The translations under genes and the position numbers were made by a program. This document shows positions 48,401 through 64,000 of a stretch of 64,000 nucleotides of DNA, one piece after another. The notes under the pieces were generated by a model. That model did no database searches and had not been told where the DNA came from. It worked only from the letters and a program-made list of their open reading frames with translations. Numbering within the stretch: position 1 is the first letter of the stretch; every line of letters begins with the position of its first letter. Source of the stretch: Eonycteris spelaea (lineage: Eukaryota; Chordata; Mammalia; Chiroptera; Pteropodidae); the NCBI GenBank assembly GCA_003508835.1, contig PUFA01000068.1:2542001-2606000 (forward strand), written 5' to 3'.

Positions 48401-50145
48401 CAATTCAGCAACTGGTATTTAACATCCAAAGAATAAAGGGTAGCACTAGAGCTGTAGCATCTACTGATCAGTATAACCTGTCTAGCGAATAAAAGTAATA
48501 TTTTTGGCTTGTTTATTTGATGTATTTTGAACCCAATGGAAAAAGGGATGCTGCTAATTTAGGGCTCAGTCGGAGACACCCAAAATTCATTTTTAAAAAT
48601 CCTCAGATTACTATGATCTTCATTTGGTAAAAAACAATGGGATGGTCTCATATAACATAAGGCTCTCTGGTATGGTTGGAAGATTGTACAGTCAGTGTAC
48701 AGAGGCACCCTATTGTGGACAAGTGGGGCTAAAATCTAGCCATGAATCCCCATAGACAGTATCCACTTAGAGGAGATAATTTTACTAGTTCTCACAGAGA
48801 ATGAACTAGAAGCAGCCCTGACTTTGTGCATGCCCTTTCTTCAAGGTTAAGGTTCCTCTTGTGGGCAGAGGGGACCATGAGCAAGGATCTCCTGACAAGA
48901 ATACCTAAGCATCAACTCTCAAGACCAAACTTCACCCACGTGCATGCCCCACCCTCACAGATAAAGCCTGGCAAAGACATTTTAGGCCATAGTAGGTAGC
49001 TGGCAGGAGTTTCCTCAAAATATCATGCCTAGCTCAGATGTGTCTGTATCAGTAAGAGTCAAGGTAGGGTCTGAAAAATTACCGACGTTATCATTTGGAG
49101 TACTTGACAGAAAATGCAATTTCCTGAGGCATATCACAGATCCTCTAGATTCTAGAACATCTAGAACTTAAATTTTGAATTAGTTGTTGGTCCTTACAGG
49201 TTTACTGACCATGAAGAAGAGTTTCTTGGTCAAGGATTCCCTTCATTCACAAAGTCTACATGGGAGGCAGGGTAAATAGTTGAATGTTCCTTAGAGAGGC
49301 TCTTCCTCTTGGAAGAAGCCCAAAGGTACAAACAGCCATAGGTTTCCTTTTCCTTGATAACCTCCTTCCACTCCATAACCCATGCCTCCAACACATAAAC
49401 AAAATTATCTCTCATAGGGATCCTTCTCCCTCTTTTTCTTGTTTCTGGTGTATGGTATATAGAAGAACATATCCTCTAAGGAAGAAACATCTAGGTGATA
49501 GCTGTCTGTCCTTAAAATTCTTGTTTACTTTTTAGAATCACATTTAGTATTTTCTATTGCTTTTCCTAGAGCCCTGGGTTACCCAAGTCCTTTCAAGCAA
49601 CCTAATTCTGTCCTTGGTGGCAAACCTAACAGTCAGGAATGTGCATATAATGGGTTATTAAGTTAATAATGCCTTCAATATAGCACAGACCTTAGATAAT
49701 AGCAGTTAAGATATAAGCTCATCACTCTTAAAATAAGGTTTTCCAATCAAAGAAGAAAACTGAACTAATGACTTACTATGAGGTACACATCTAGACTTGT
49801 GTTAAGTTCACTTTGCTAAGTTCCTAGGTAATTACTTCCAAGTAAGCATCAGTGAAGAAGAAATCCATTAAAAGATATAGTCTAAGACATATTCAACACC
49901 TATGCTAGGAGCTAGAGCTAGAGATTAACTAAAAGTGGTCTCAGATTTTAAGAAATTCGTAGTGTAGTAGCAGAATGTCTATGGGAACACTCTGTGACAA
50001 ACAAAAGACAAACAAAAGGGATTATCATTATCAGGGAGAGAGTCTTACACTATAACTTAGATGCTGAGATGAGAACTAATATTTATTGACCACTGTTAAA
50101 TATTCACAACAATTCTACTGGCTTGATTGCTGGGTCAGTTATCAT
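48401..50145. other. Intergenic, no gene seen
   Basis: No gene or clear repeat other than a small reversed MIR piece near 50080-50115 ('ACTAATATTTATTGACCACTG'). Confidence 0.4.
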
Positions 50146-50149
50146 GCTT

Positions 50150-50321
50150 TCGGGTGCAAGAAATATGAAACCCAACTAAAAATGGCTTAAACAAGAAGAA
50201 GAATGTATGATCTCACTTAACCACAAGTCCAGACATAAGGATTACCAAAGTTGATTAATTCAATAGCTCAATCATTTCTGCAAAAACTCAGATTCTTTCC
50301 ATCTTTCTGCTGTTTCATTAT

Positions 50322-50376
<55 letters not shown>

Positions 50377-50382
50377 ACAGAC

Positions 50383-50427
<45 letters not shown>

Positions 50428-51175
50428 TGTATTATAATGAATTGGATATGGAGGCTGACTGCATGGTGAATTGGCAACCCGAAGACCCAGGAGAAATGAC
50501 AGTGTAATTCCAGTATGAATGCTATCAGTTTTGAGACCCAGAAAGAGCTAATAGTTCAGTTCAAATCTGAAGGCAGAAATAAATCAATGTCCTAGCTTAA
50601 AGGCAGTAAAGCAGGAGAAATTTTCTCATTTTAGGGAAGAGTCAGCATTTCTATTCTCTTTAGACCCTCGACTGATTAGATGAGGTCCACTCTCATTAGG
50701 GAGGGCAATCTGCTTTACTTGGTCTATTGATTTAAATGTTAAACTCATCCAAAAAAAATACCCTCGCAAAAATACCCAGAATAATGTCTGACCAAATACC
50801 TGGGTATCCTGTGGCCCAGGCAAGTTGACACATAAAATTAACCATACAATCATTTTGGGCATTTGGTCTACACTCTTTTTTGGTAGCAAGATGGCAGCAA
50901 CAGTTAAGCTAAAGTATAAGAGGCAGATCTTAGGGAAAACATCCCAAAAGATGACCCTTCAAACCTAAACCTCATTTCTACTTCATCTCATTGGCTAGAA
51001 TTATGTCATATGCTCATTCCTAGACCACTCATTTGCAATGGGAAAGATCTACCCTCTGCCTAAGACTAGAAGAGAGATTATCTTCCTCTGAAGCAACTGA
51101 CATATTGTTGTTAGAAAGGAAAAAGGTTTGGGTTGGGCAAGAAGGAGTAGGGGGAGGCTACCAGCTAAACAACCA
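50150..51175 (+). mobile_element. Nested ancient retroelement repeats
   Basis: The flanks (50150-50320 and 50890-51175) belong to the unnamed family also at 22060 and 44025 ('AAAATGGCTTAAACAAGAAG'; 'ATTGGCTAGAATTATGTCATATGCTCATTCC'). The middle (50425-50850) is a different repeat, with 'ATTATAATGAATTGG', 'GATTAGATGAGGTCCACTCTCATTAGGGAGGG' and an end 'CAAGTTGACACATAAAATTAACCATAC'. The TG/GA microsatellite sits at the left edge of the inner repeat. Confidence 0.5.
50321..50425 (+). repeat. Compound microsatellite (TG)n(ACAG)n(GA)n
   Basis: About 26 TG units, three ACAG units, then about 19 GA units, all without a break on one strand. Confidence 0.96.
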
Positions 51176-51179
51176 ACAG

Positions 51180-51320
51180 AGTCTGCCACAATTTCTATTA
51201 TCCTCATTTTAAAGATATAGATACTTAGGGTCAGACAGATAGAGTCTGTCTGTAAGTATCACAAAGCTAGTAAACTGTCAAGTTAAAATTTCCAAACAGA
51301 TTTCTCTGGTCCTAATTTGC
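51180..51320 (-). mobile_element. MIR SINE fragment, antisense
   Basis: 'CTATTATCCTCATTTTAAAGATATAGATACTTAGGGTCAGA' then 'TATCACAAAGCTAGTAAACTG' in reversed MIR order. Confidence 0.68.
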
Positions 51321-51975
51321 TTGCTCCATTTGCTGGACTATTTGTGGATAGGCCATAACTACTACTCTGTCACCGTGGGCAAGTACCTTAGTCTTCTCAA
51401 ATCTTCTTTTCTGTCACTGATAGACATAACAATAGTTTTTTTTTCTTTTAGAGTATCATATTAACTTAGTGTATGTATAGCAATTTAACTCTTATTTCCT
51501 ACTTTACCATAGTATCAAGAGCCACATACTGTACAACTCCAGAGGGCCTTATTCAACTAGAAGGAGGATAAACTATGCCTCAGGAATTTCACCATAGCAT
51601 CACCCTTACTAAGAGGCACAGAAAATTTACCACTGTCATGAGGAATGGATAAATCTGGACATAAGTACCACAACACAGGCAAGTTTTAACTCAATGCTAC
51701 AACAAACAGATGAAGGAAAGCTAACAGAATTTTCCAAGCCCACTGGAAAGGACCTTCATATATTCTCACCAAAGACCTAGGGCAATTAAAGACACTTTGT
51801 GACTGCTTTTGCTTTTCCTGTAGATAGTAACTGTGATAGGGCTTAATTCTAAGAAGGAAACAGAATGCCTTAATTTCCTTGCTGGAACACACTGTCAGTC
51901 ATTCAACACCATTTCCCAGGGGCTCATTGTGTTCCTCGTGTTCTAAGTGCCAAGGTTTCACCCTGATGTAGTTAA
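51321..51975. other. Intergenic, no gene seen
   Basis: No repeat family or gene identified. Confidence 0.4.
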
Positions 51976-51979
51976 GTAC

Positions 51980-52180
51980 TGATCTGCGAAGTCAGAAGGC
52001 CTGGGTTCTAGACTTGCCTCATGTCTAGCTAGCAGTATCAAAGTAGACAGTCAATTAATATTTCCATTTCTCTCTGTATCCACATTTATCCGCAAATAAG
52101 TGGTAAAGTAGACTCCTTGGTCTCTAAGGGTATCTTCCAGTTCTGACATTCTCTTAGCTATGTAACTCCTACAGTTCTGG
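51980..52180 (+). mobile_element. MIR-family SINE (MIRc-like)
   Basis: 'AAGTCAGAAGGCCTGGGTTCTAGAC' and the end 'TCCTTGGTCTCTAAGGGTATCTTCCAGTTCTGACATTCT' match the MIR variant that ends in 'TTCCAGCTCTGACATTCT'. Confidence 0.65.
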
Positions 52181-52585
52181 CCTCATGGAGATACTATAAT
52201 TCAGTTTTAATTAGTAGGGATGTCTTGGCTCACCCCTCAAGAGAGGCTTAGCCAGTCACAGAAGCAGAAATGAGAAAGCCATTTGATAAAGCTTTTCCAA
52301 AATACAACGTTTGGACAAGGAGGAGGAAAAAACGGATAGCTGAGGTACAGGAGGGATTGGCCACTCTGAAGGACAGGCAGGCAAGACAGGTCTAATCATT
52401 CTTAGTGTGTGAGTAGCAATGTGTGGCAGTATTATTGAAAAAGAGAAAGGGCCTGGTTATACAGGGTAATCTATGACCTAGCTCCCCATATATGAACTCT
52501 GAAGCCTCAGGTTCGATTAGTGGTTCTGCTGCTGTTTACCCATAACCTGGTTTCCACAGCAATTCTGGTTTTCTGGGCAAGAAGG
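52181..52585. other. Intergenic, no gene seen
   Basis: No repeat family or gene identified. Confidence 0.35.
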
Positions 52586-52589
52586 TGGA

Positions 52590-52760
52590 AAGAAGACAGT
52601 GTGGTGTAGTAGAAAGAGTCCTGGAGGCAGGGTAAAGGATATCTAGTCCTACCCCTGTCTTGGATAAATCATCTCCATCCACCCTCTGGGTCTCAGCTTC
52701 TTTACCTATTAAGTAGGGTTCCACAGTAGATGCTTTGGAAGATTCCTTCTCAGTCTCTGG
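52590..52760 (+). mobile_element. MIR-family SINE (MIRc-like)
   Basis: 'GTGTGGTGTAGTAGAAAGAG', 'TCTGGGTCTCAGCTTCTTTACC', 'GGAAGATTCCTTCTCAGTCTCTGG' in MIR order. Confidence 0.7.
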
Positions 52761-53245
52761 TAGTCTAAAAGATGTTACCAGCTTCTACCATTTCTTTGCA
52801 TGTACCTGAAAACTGTTTTCCTAAAATATGTCCTTTCTTCTCATTTTAGAATAAAAATGAAACCCCAGGGGTGGATTCTCAAAGGCAAAAGAGATAATGG
52901 AGAAAAACTAAGGTAGTGAGGCCTAAAATTCAGCCAAATTCTTGAAACTGGAAAACTGAGGGCTATGGAAGGAAAATCAGATAAGAATGCAGGCATCTGG
53001 AAATTCCCAGGATGTGATAAATGAGTCATCCTTAGTATATGCCCTGTTTTCGGAAGCAATTTTGTTACCTTAGCAGCACATACTATAAGGACTCAATATA
53101 TCCGTATTTGTTAATTAACTTCATTCTAATGCTAAGCAAAGAGCTAGCTGATTATCAAAGGTTCCTTGCAGTTCTAATACGCCATGATACATTTTTGCAC
53201 CCCAGAGGACTCTCGTGGAGGCAACAAAGTGGCTATAGTAGGGTA
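52761..53245. other. Intergenic, no gene seen
   Basis: No repeat family or gene identified. Confidence 0.35.
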
Positions 53246-53249
53246 CATA

Positions 53250-53400
53250 ATGGTCAGAAGCAAAGGCAGTGGAGGCAGGCGGACCTGTGCTGGAATATTA
53301 ACTCTGCCATTTACTGTGGGACCTCAGGCAAGTTTCTTTACCTCTCATGGACTGTTTCCTCAACTGTAAAATGGGAGAACAATAGGTGGCACTACACAGG
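53250..53400 (+). mobile_element. MIR SINE
   Basis: 'AGGCGGACCTGTGCTGG', 'AACTCTGCCATTTACTGTGGGACCTCAGGCAAGTTTCTTTACC', 'CTGTTTCCTCAACTGTAAAATGGGAG': a well preserved MIR core. Confidence 0.83.
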
Positions 53401-53940
53401 TTTGTTCATTTAACAAATATTTACTGAGTACCTGGTAGGCATTAGGGATATGCTGGTAAATAAGAGAGTTAAGACCCTGTCCTTGTGGGAATTCTTTTTA
53501 GTTAGGAAAGAGGACATTAACAAACAAGCAATTAAATTCCCAGGACACTGACAGACATAGGAGAATGCCATGAAGAAAATAAAACAGGGCTAAGTAGTGA
53601 GTGACTGTAGGGAGGCTAAGACATGAATGTTCAGAGAAAACCTCTCAGAAGAAATTACATTTGTCAGGAAGAGCAGCCATGGGGAGATGGTGTTTTACTC
53701 AAAGGAGACAGCAAAGGCCCTACCGCAGAAACCAGCTGGGCACATTTTAGGAAAAGGGGAAAGGTCACTGTAGCTGGAGTGTGGTGAGCAAGGCAGAAAA
53801 TGTGACAAAGGTGAGGGGAGATGGGGTTGGATCTTACAGGACTTTGTAGGCCTGATAACTTTTATTCCAACAGCCATGGGAAACCACTAACAGGTTTTCA
53901 ATAAAGAGTCTATAATTGGGATTAGATCTTACAAAACTAT
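53401..53940 (+). mobile_element. Ancient mammal-wide repeat, family not assigned
   Basis: Starts 'TTTAACAAATATTTACTGAG', continues 'AAGACCCTGTCCTTGTGGG', 'GCTGGAGTGTGGTGAGC' and 'GGACTTTGTAGGCC', and ends 'CAGCCATGGGAAACCACTAACAGG'. This order is shared by a frequent mammalian repeat that I cannot name without a library. Confidence 0.5.
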
Positions 53941-55715
53941 GCAAGCCAGTAGAGCACTCTAGGCAAAACCTTTGCTTTGGTCCTGGTATTGGGCCCGAAG
54001 TCACTATAGGTTAGTCAAGATTGCAACCAAGAAGGAAAACTGAAAACAAAGTTTGTGAAGTCCAGGGCAAACTGGAACTCATGTCTGTCCCTAACCACCT
54101 CTATTCTTGATGATGCAAATAACCGACAGAAGCTGGAGACCTTAGCCATGGAGCCACTAGCACACGCCTGGCCCATGACTCAGAGAACCTGAAGGAGACG
54201 GGTCCCGGAGCTGTCTCAGATCAAGTGAGCCACAGATTAGAGACAATGTGTGTGAGATGCCACTGTGCCTGGCATCCAACACTGACTTTCAAAGCATAAA
54301 ATGCTACTTCACTTCCCCTCCCTCAGTCTTGTACCAATCCCAATTTCTCTTGCGGCTAATCCCAATCTGGAATCATGTAGGGAAGTGAATTCTGGGAAAC
54401 ATAGTTACGCTTAAGAACTGTTACTTACTCTTTTGTGGCCTCTGATTCCTCCACTTTGAGCGAGATTAGTGTTCCCTTTTGCTTTACTCAGTACACACAT
54501 TTTTGTTTTATAACTAATTTGGCAGCAAGGGAAGATGCACCCAGACTATCTCTAAACTTATGTGATGTGGCATGGCTTCTCCCTATGCTTGTTGTTCCAC
54601 AGTAAATTCCCAACCCTTATGAGGTTTTGCCCCATTGAATTTTCCCCTCAAAAACTAAACAGGACAATAATGAACCACTTTCTTGCATTTTCTATCAAGA
54701 CAGGTCTTTGTGAGTTCTAAATGTTCTGTCCAGATTCAAAGAAGCTGGTTTCTTCATGAGTGGTTGGAATAAGACTTTTCTTGGAAGCTACTGAATATGG
54801 ATTAGTTGGATTGTTTCACAGAAACTGAAAAGCAGGCTGTGGGGTGACTACTTCAGCACTTAATTGGGTTAGCAAAAAACTGCAAATTGAGAGGATTTCC
54901 TTAGGAGGCAAAGGCTGTTTACGGCCCCCACCCCCTAGGTGGTGGTTTTTAACCTAAAGGATAGTCTTCAAATGCAGCCTTTAATTTAGGAATCATTACA
55001 AGAATCTATTAGAGCAGAAAACGTCAGGTTGAAAAATTAACACATCACAGGAGTTAATTAGAATCCAGCCTCTCATTAGATGCAAATGGAGAGCCCTCCA
55101 ACTGCCCACCGACCTCCTGAAGTCATGTTTGTTACAGCTCCTTAGCGAGCTGCCATCTTTACTACTCAGAGAGTGGATGGTGGAAGTGCCTAGGCACTCA
55201 TGCCAGAGCCACTAGGGGCCCATGGTCTGCCCTCTAGGTTAGTGGAAGGCCCTATTCTCATGCTCCTATATTCTGCTCCTCTCCTAAGTGCCCTGCATGT
55301 CACAGGGTGAAAAGCCCTCTGCCTGGAAGTGTTTTCTGCAACAAAGACAAACATGCCATGCCTGTCACCAGAAGCAGACTGGCGACTATGTAAACCACTC
55401 TGTGAGAGGGAGGCTGAGGGGCTCCAGGCCATTCAGACTTAGCTCTAAGTTGTGGTCTTTGTTTTCTTTCCACATTCAGACTGAAATGTGATTCCCCTGG
55501 CTTTCTTTTTTGGAAAATACCTGAGATGAGTTCTATGAAGGGAAAGAAAAGCTGTTGACAGGAAAAGCTTCTGAAGGGGAAGGGGTTTCTTCAAGTGTTC
55601 TCAAAGGAGACAGTTGCTTCAAGCAAGCTGAGGCAGGGATGCCAGGTATAAGAGGCCCAGTTCACAAAAGAGTCATCTTTAACTATGGAGTAAGCTGAGT
55701 GTCAAGTGTTTCCTC
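53941..55715. other. Intergenic, no gene seen
   Basis: Mixed composition, no named repeat. Several open frames on both strands (55190-55491 is the longest cluster) lack recognised domains. Confidence 0.4.
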
Positions 55716-55719
55716 TGTG

Positions 55720-55910
55720 AGAGCAGTACCATGCACTGCACACAGACTTTTGGGCCAGCCAGACGTGAATCTGAGTCCTATGTCACTTACTGTTTGATCT
55801 TGGGCAAACTGCTTAACCTCTCAGAAAATCAGTTTCTCAAGCTGTTGTGGGAAATAAACACAAAATATTCATATGAAGCATGTAACACAGTACCTGGCAC
55901 AGGTCATTGC
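55720..55910 (+). mobile_element. MIR SINE
   Basis: 'CAGACGTGAATCTGAGTCC', 'TTACTGTTTGATCTTGGGCAAACTGCTTAACCTCTCAG', 'CACAGTACCTGGCACAGG'. Confidence 0.78.
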
Positions 55911-55929
55911 TCCTATGATTAGCCTTCTG

Positions 55930-56110
55930 AACTTAGCTACCTCTGCTTTCAATTTACCCACAATTATCTCTCTGTGCATTTACCACATTAAGTTACAGTT
56001 ATTTATTCTTTGCCTCTTCCTGTTCCTAGAGGGTGGGGATCATCTTTTCATTTGATTCATGCATCTAATCATTATCCATTTCTGCATTACTCAGCACAGG
56101 TACACAGAAG
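55930..56110 (+). mobile_element. L2 3' fragment
   Basis: 'ATTATCTCTCTGTGCATTTACC', 'CCTAGAGGGTGGGGATCATCTT', 'CATTACTCAGCACAGGTACACAGAAGG' in L2 3' order. Confidence 0.6.
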
Positions 56111-56660
56111 GTTCAATCCTACTTCTGAGTATGTAGATTTCTTTTGGGGGGGAAGCAACCCTGTTCCCCATCTTTGAAAGGCCTCCTTTGGGCCCCAGTT
56201 TGACCGATCTTTCATTTTTTAACTATTACTTTGGTTCTAGCCTCAGTTTCTTCATCTCTTTAAGGGGCTAATGGAGTCTCTTTCCCTGGGAGATGATGAT
56301 GCGACTTCTATGTGCCCTGTTTTAAAATATCCAAAATGGTGATTCCAGTCTTTCCCTCAGCCAAGTCTACTTGCCAATATAAGAAAACTAAAAGTACAAA
56401 ACAGAATACGAGCACCACCAGACATCCTTCCAACTTATATCCAGCCTCTGCCTTTACCTGAAATGGAAGGATACAAACTTGCACAGAAACGCTGTCCCTG
56501 TCACCTAGCACCAGGAAAACAGCGGCAAGTGTTGGACAAAACAATCTCAGAAAGACAGTATAAAGCTCTTTACCCAAGTCCCAGACCTGGTCTATGGGAG
56601 ATGTCTGTCATCTGGAAAGACAGATGCTGGAAAGCAGGACGATGTCCCACAACAATAACC
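56111..56660. other. Intergenic upstream of FZD4, no gene seen
   Basis: No gene. A TTTTGGGGGGG run lies at 56142-56152. Open frames on both strands have no recognisable domains. Confidence 0.4.
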
Positions 56661-56664
56661 AAGA

Positions 56665-56880
56665 TATTCAGCACTTACTTCGTGCCAGACACTGTGCTAG
56701 ATGATTTACAGGCATTATATCTCATTCGATTCTTAGAACAATGTGTGAAGTAGACGTTAGAACAATTGTGTGAAATAGACGTGAACCTCATTTTACAGAT
56801 GGCCAGTTCGAGGCTCAGAGACGTGCAGTATCTTGACCACAGTAAAGCAACAAGTAAGCGGTTTAGGAATCCACCTGCTG
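56665..56880 (-). mobile_element. MIR SINE, antisense, with internal duplication
   Basis: Reversed MIR order: 'TATTCAGCACTTACTTCGTGCC', 'CATTTTACAGATGGCCAGTTCGAGGCTCAGAGA', 'AGCAACAAGTAAGCGG'. At 56735-56783 a 24/25-bp unit (AGAACAATGTGTGAAGTAGAC...) is present twice in tandem with small differences, a local duplication within this copy. Confidence 0.8.
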
Positions 56881-57464
56881 AGGGTTCCACTGGCCCGACA
56901 GCAAATCGGAGAGGGTAAAGCTCAAAGCTCCGTCGCAGGGTGTGGGTGGGGTGGAGAGGGTTGGAATGAGAGAGGGGAAAGTTGGATAGAAACGCGGGTC
57001 TCATGATCCCCAGATCCCCAACGCAGAAGCAGAAGCAGAAGCACAATAAGTTAGAAAAGCAAGCTGCAGGGGAGGAATGCCTAGGAGGCTGGGGAAGGGA
57101 GCCCGGTGGTTGTGCGCCTTGGCACCCCCAACCCCTTGCTCTTGCACAGGTCATGCCTCTCCCCTCCTGCCTTCTCACCCTCCCAACCTTATTTAGAAAC
57201 CGTGTCCCCGAGACAGGAAGGGCGGCGGGCCGAGAAGCACGGAGCGTCCCGGTCTCATTTCCTTTCGAATCCCCTGTGGAATTTCATTTCATACGGTGAG
57301 GAAATCGGAGCGCGAGACCGTCGGCTGGTCTGCTGCTCCGGGGCGCCTCCCCCACTCGTGGCTGGAGACAGGCAGCTCCCAGGCGCAGGTCCGCCCAGCC
57401 TGGGGGCGGGGAGAGGGGCCCCGGCTCCAACCCAAGCAAGTTAAGAGTGAAAATAGCGGCGAGC

Positions 57465-57615
57465 TCGCGCTGTACCAGGCACCGCGCTAAGCGTTTACGC
57501 ATTATCTCTAATCCTCCCATGTCTCTTTACGGATGAACCCGACGCCGAGAGGTTGAGCAATTGGCTCAGAGTCACACAGCCGGGATTTAAAGCCACAATC
57601 TCTGTAAATTCCGTG
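57465..57615 (-). mobile_element. MIR SINE inside the FZD4 CpG island
   Basis: Reversed MIR order: 'CTGTACCAGGCACCGCGCTAAGCG', 'TTACGCATTATCTCTAATCCTCCCATG', 'CGAGAGGTTGAGCAATTGGCTCAGAGTCACACAGCCGGGATTTAAAGCC'. It has kept or gained several CpG dinucleotides, unlike the other MIR copies here. Confidence 0.8.
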
Positions 57616-57802
57616 TTCTTGTGTACGTTTATCTGCCTGAGGGGGAGGTGGCCACAAGCCGAGGTGACAGCTGGAAGAAGAAAAGGAAAGGGAGCCCGCT
57701 GATCTGGGAGCACTTCTCACCTGAGAGAGGAGGGGCAGGCTCGCGGGGCCGGAGGGACTCAGCTCTAAACCCGCCTGGCCCCGAATGCCGCGAACCGGGT
57801 AG

Positions 57803-62240
<4,438 letters not shown>

Positions 62241-64000
62241 AGCTAGCCAGCCTCCACGCTTTCCAAATTTTGAAGGGGGAAATGCCAGCATTTCAGTGGA
62301 AATGCTACTACAAGTTTCATGAAGTGAATCTCAGTTTGAACAAACTGGCCACACTTAAGTGATCCCCCCACCCCGCAATAACCCACCACCCCTCCTCTCC
62401 CCGCCCAGCATCATAAAACTAATGATTATGCTGCAGAGTTTGGAATGATCCAAAATGGAAAAGCCAGCTAGAGGCTTTCAAAGCTGTGAAAAATCATAAC
62501 ATTGATCACTTTAGCAGGTCGCAGCTTGGAGCCTGGAGGTCCTGCCTAGATTCCAGAAGGTCCCAGGCGGTGCTGCTTTTCCCTTCAGGGTGGGATCTGA
62601 GCTGTGAGTAGGTAACTTGCAGGGAGAAAGATGAACTTTTTTATCCTTAAAAATTTTTTTAATACTAACTGGGTCTTTCAGATAGCAAAGCAACCTATAA
62701 ACACTGGAAATAATGCTGGGTTTGGAGAAGTGTTACAGGAGTTTTATAGTTTGGCTGATCTAACATAAACATTTTCTGTGGTGCACTGTCTGCTGTTTAG
62801 AACTGGTGGATTGCTCTCCCAAGAGGTGGTGTCAGAATCTTTCAGTGCCTTTGTCATAAAACAGAATTGTTCGAACAAACAAAAGTACTGTACAAACACA
62901 CATAAGGTATCCAGTGGATTTTCCTTCTCTCTTCTTAAATTTCAGTCTGTTCAAGGCTGCTGCTGTTTTTTTTTTTATTTTACATTAATGACTCAAAATA
63001 GGTATTTTTATAGGAATTTTTGCACTGCAGCATGCCTAATGAGGGGAAAAGGAAGGGTGATTCACTTTCTGACAATCACTTAATTCAGAAGAAAATGAGA
63101 TTTACCAAGTTGACTTACCTTACCGACCCCAGAGACTTATTGCATTGAGCAATAGGGACTTATATATTTTACTTTGTGTGATTGCATCTATGCAGACGCC
63201 AGTCTGGAAGAGCTAAAATGTTAAATTTCTTGGCAACTTTGCATTCACACAGATTAACTGTGTAATTTGTGTCAGTTACAATTAAAAGCACATTCTTGGA
63301 CCATGACATAATAGTATACTCAACTGACTTTCAAACTGTGGTCAACTCACATTCTCAGAATGATAGTGCCTTTTTTCTTTCAGCATAAGAATGTTATCAG
63401 AAGAGTCTGGTCCGCTTGCCACAATGGAGACTTTTTCTGTTTTGTAGAGGAAACTAAGGACAACTAATCCAGTTACTTGGTGCATAATTGTTTCCCAGTA
63501 ATTGGCAAAGGCTCCTTATAAGATTTCATTGGAAGCAGTGTGGCCTGGAGTATTTATATGGTGCTTAATGAATCTCCAGAATGCCAGCTAGGAGCTGATT
63601 GGTTAGTAGGAAATAAAGTGTAGACCATATGAAATGAACTGCAAACTCTAACAGCACAGGTCTTAATTGCCTTTTGCGGAGGTATCCAGTGCTTTTAAAA
63701 TTTATGCTCTATGTTCCTTACAAGGGGGTGCCTAGCAGCCTCTCAAAAGTTGCAGTTCTTTTACAATTATAACTGGCCCTTCTCTCAACCCCCCTGAGGC
63801 CTTCTAATCACCAGATCTCTGGGACAAATTGTTGACACTGTCACAGGTTGCTCATACCTGTAACTCGTACCTGCCTTTGCTTCAGTAACCACTTCGCAAT
63901 GACTCATTTGTTTATTTATTCATGCCCACCCCCCTTTTTTAAACAGGTAGGAAAGCTCTTTTATCACATTTCTTAATGGGAAAACATCTCCAGCGATTCA
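62241..64000 (+). other. FZD4: FZD4 3' UTR, continuing past the window end
   Basis: Human FZD4 has a 3' UTR of several kilobases in the same last exon, so this whole stretch is probably transcribed. Candidate polyadenylation hexamers are ATTAAA at 63281-63286 and AATAAA at 63612-63617; I cannot tell which, if any, is used. The frame ends cleanly at the TAA. No repeats are recognised apart from a T run near 62965-62975. Confidence 0.75.

Noticed and set aside
1..57000. Exons of TMEM135, the expected upstream neighbour
   Set aside because: None of the short open frames resembles the conserved TMEM135 protein; its first exon probably lies beyond the left end.
57106..57520. Overlapping open frames upstream of FZD4, possible divergent gene
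   Set aside because: No conserved protein features; composition explains them. A divergent non-coding transcript cannot be judged from sequence alone.
63281..63617. Definite polyadenylation site for FZD4
   Set aside because: Hexamers alone occur by chance in A+T-rich DNA, and the human 3' UTR is longer than the part visible here.

Overview
The window is nuclear DNA from a placental mammal. It holds one recognisable protein-coding gene, the Wnt/norrin receptor FZD4 (Frizzled-4), on the + strand at the right-hand end (coding exons 58330-58615 and 60913-62240, with the 3' UTR running off the window). Everything to the left is intergenic: about 57 kb of A+T-rich sequence full of old interspersed repeats and simple-sequence tracts. 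I found no second gene, tRNA, rRNA or CRISPR array. In other mammals the gene upstream of FZD4, in divergent orientation, is TMEM135; I could not find any of its exons here.

Organism: LINE-1 copies of several ages, mammal-wide MIR and L2 fragments, MaLR (MLT1-type) LTRs and hAT-Charlie elements (MER5A, MER20, MER1-like) are all present. I saw no Alu, rodent B1/B2, carnivore tRNA-Lys SINE or ruminant SINE. The 3' ends of the younger L1 copies look like those of laurasiatherian genomes. A bat or another laurasiatherian is a reasonable guess, but the species is not settled.

Layout: 0-9.5 kb has a 5'-truncated L1 with a perfect 15-bp target duplication, old L1 and L2 pieces and two MLT1 LTRs, one sitting inside an older hAT element. 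10-35 kb is mostly unremarkable intergenic DNA with L2, MIR, MER5A and MER20 fragments, old L1 3' UTR pieces, a purine-only GGA tract and several CA/CT/GA microsatellites. 35.9-41.7 kb is a nearly full-length but decayed L1. 42-57 kb is rich in MIR/L2 fragments and nested ancient repeats. 57.2-58.7 kb is a CpG island with GC boxes, an inverted CCAAT box, a short upstream ORF and FZD4 exon 1.

Main observation: FZD4 as written carries two small indels relative to the conserved protein. Two bases are missing just after codon 8 (in the signal peptide), and one base is missing in exon 2 at the Gly pair after CRD cysteine 117. Each alone would destroy the protein. Together they restore the frame: from the normal ATG, through the normal splice, the reading frame stays open for 537 codons, the length of human FZD4, but codons 9-118 are read in the wrong frame. 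That replaces the signal-peptide core and six of the ten CRD cysteines. Assembly or sequencing error is the leading explanation. A real compensated lesion would be remarkable.
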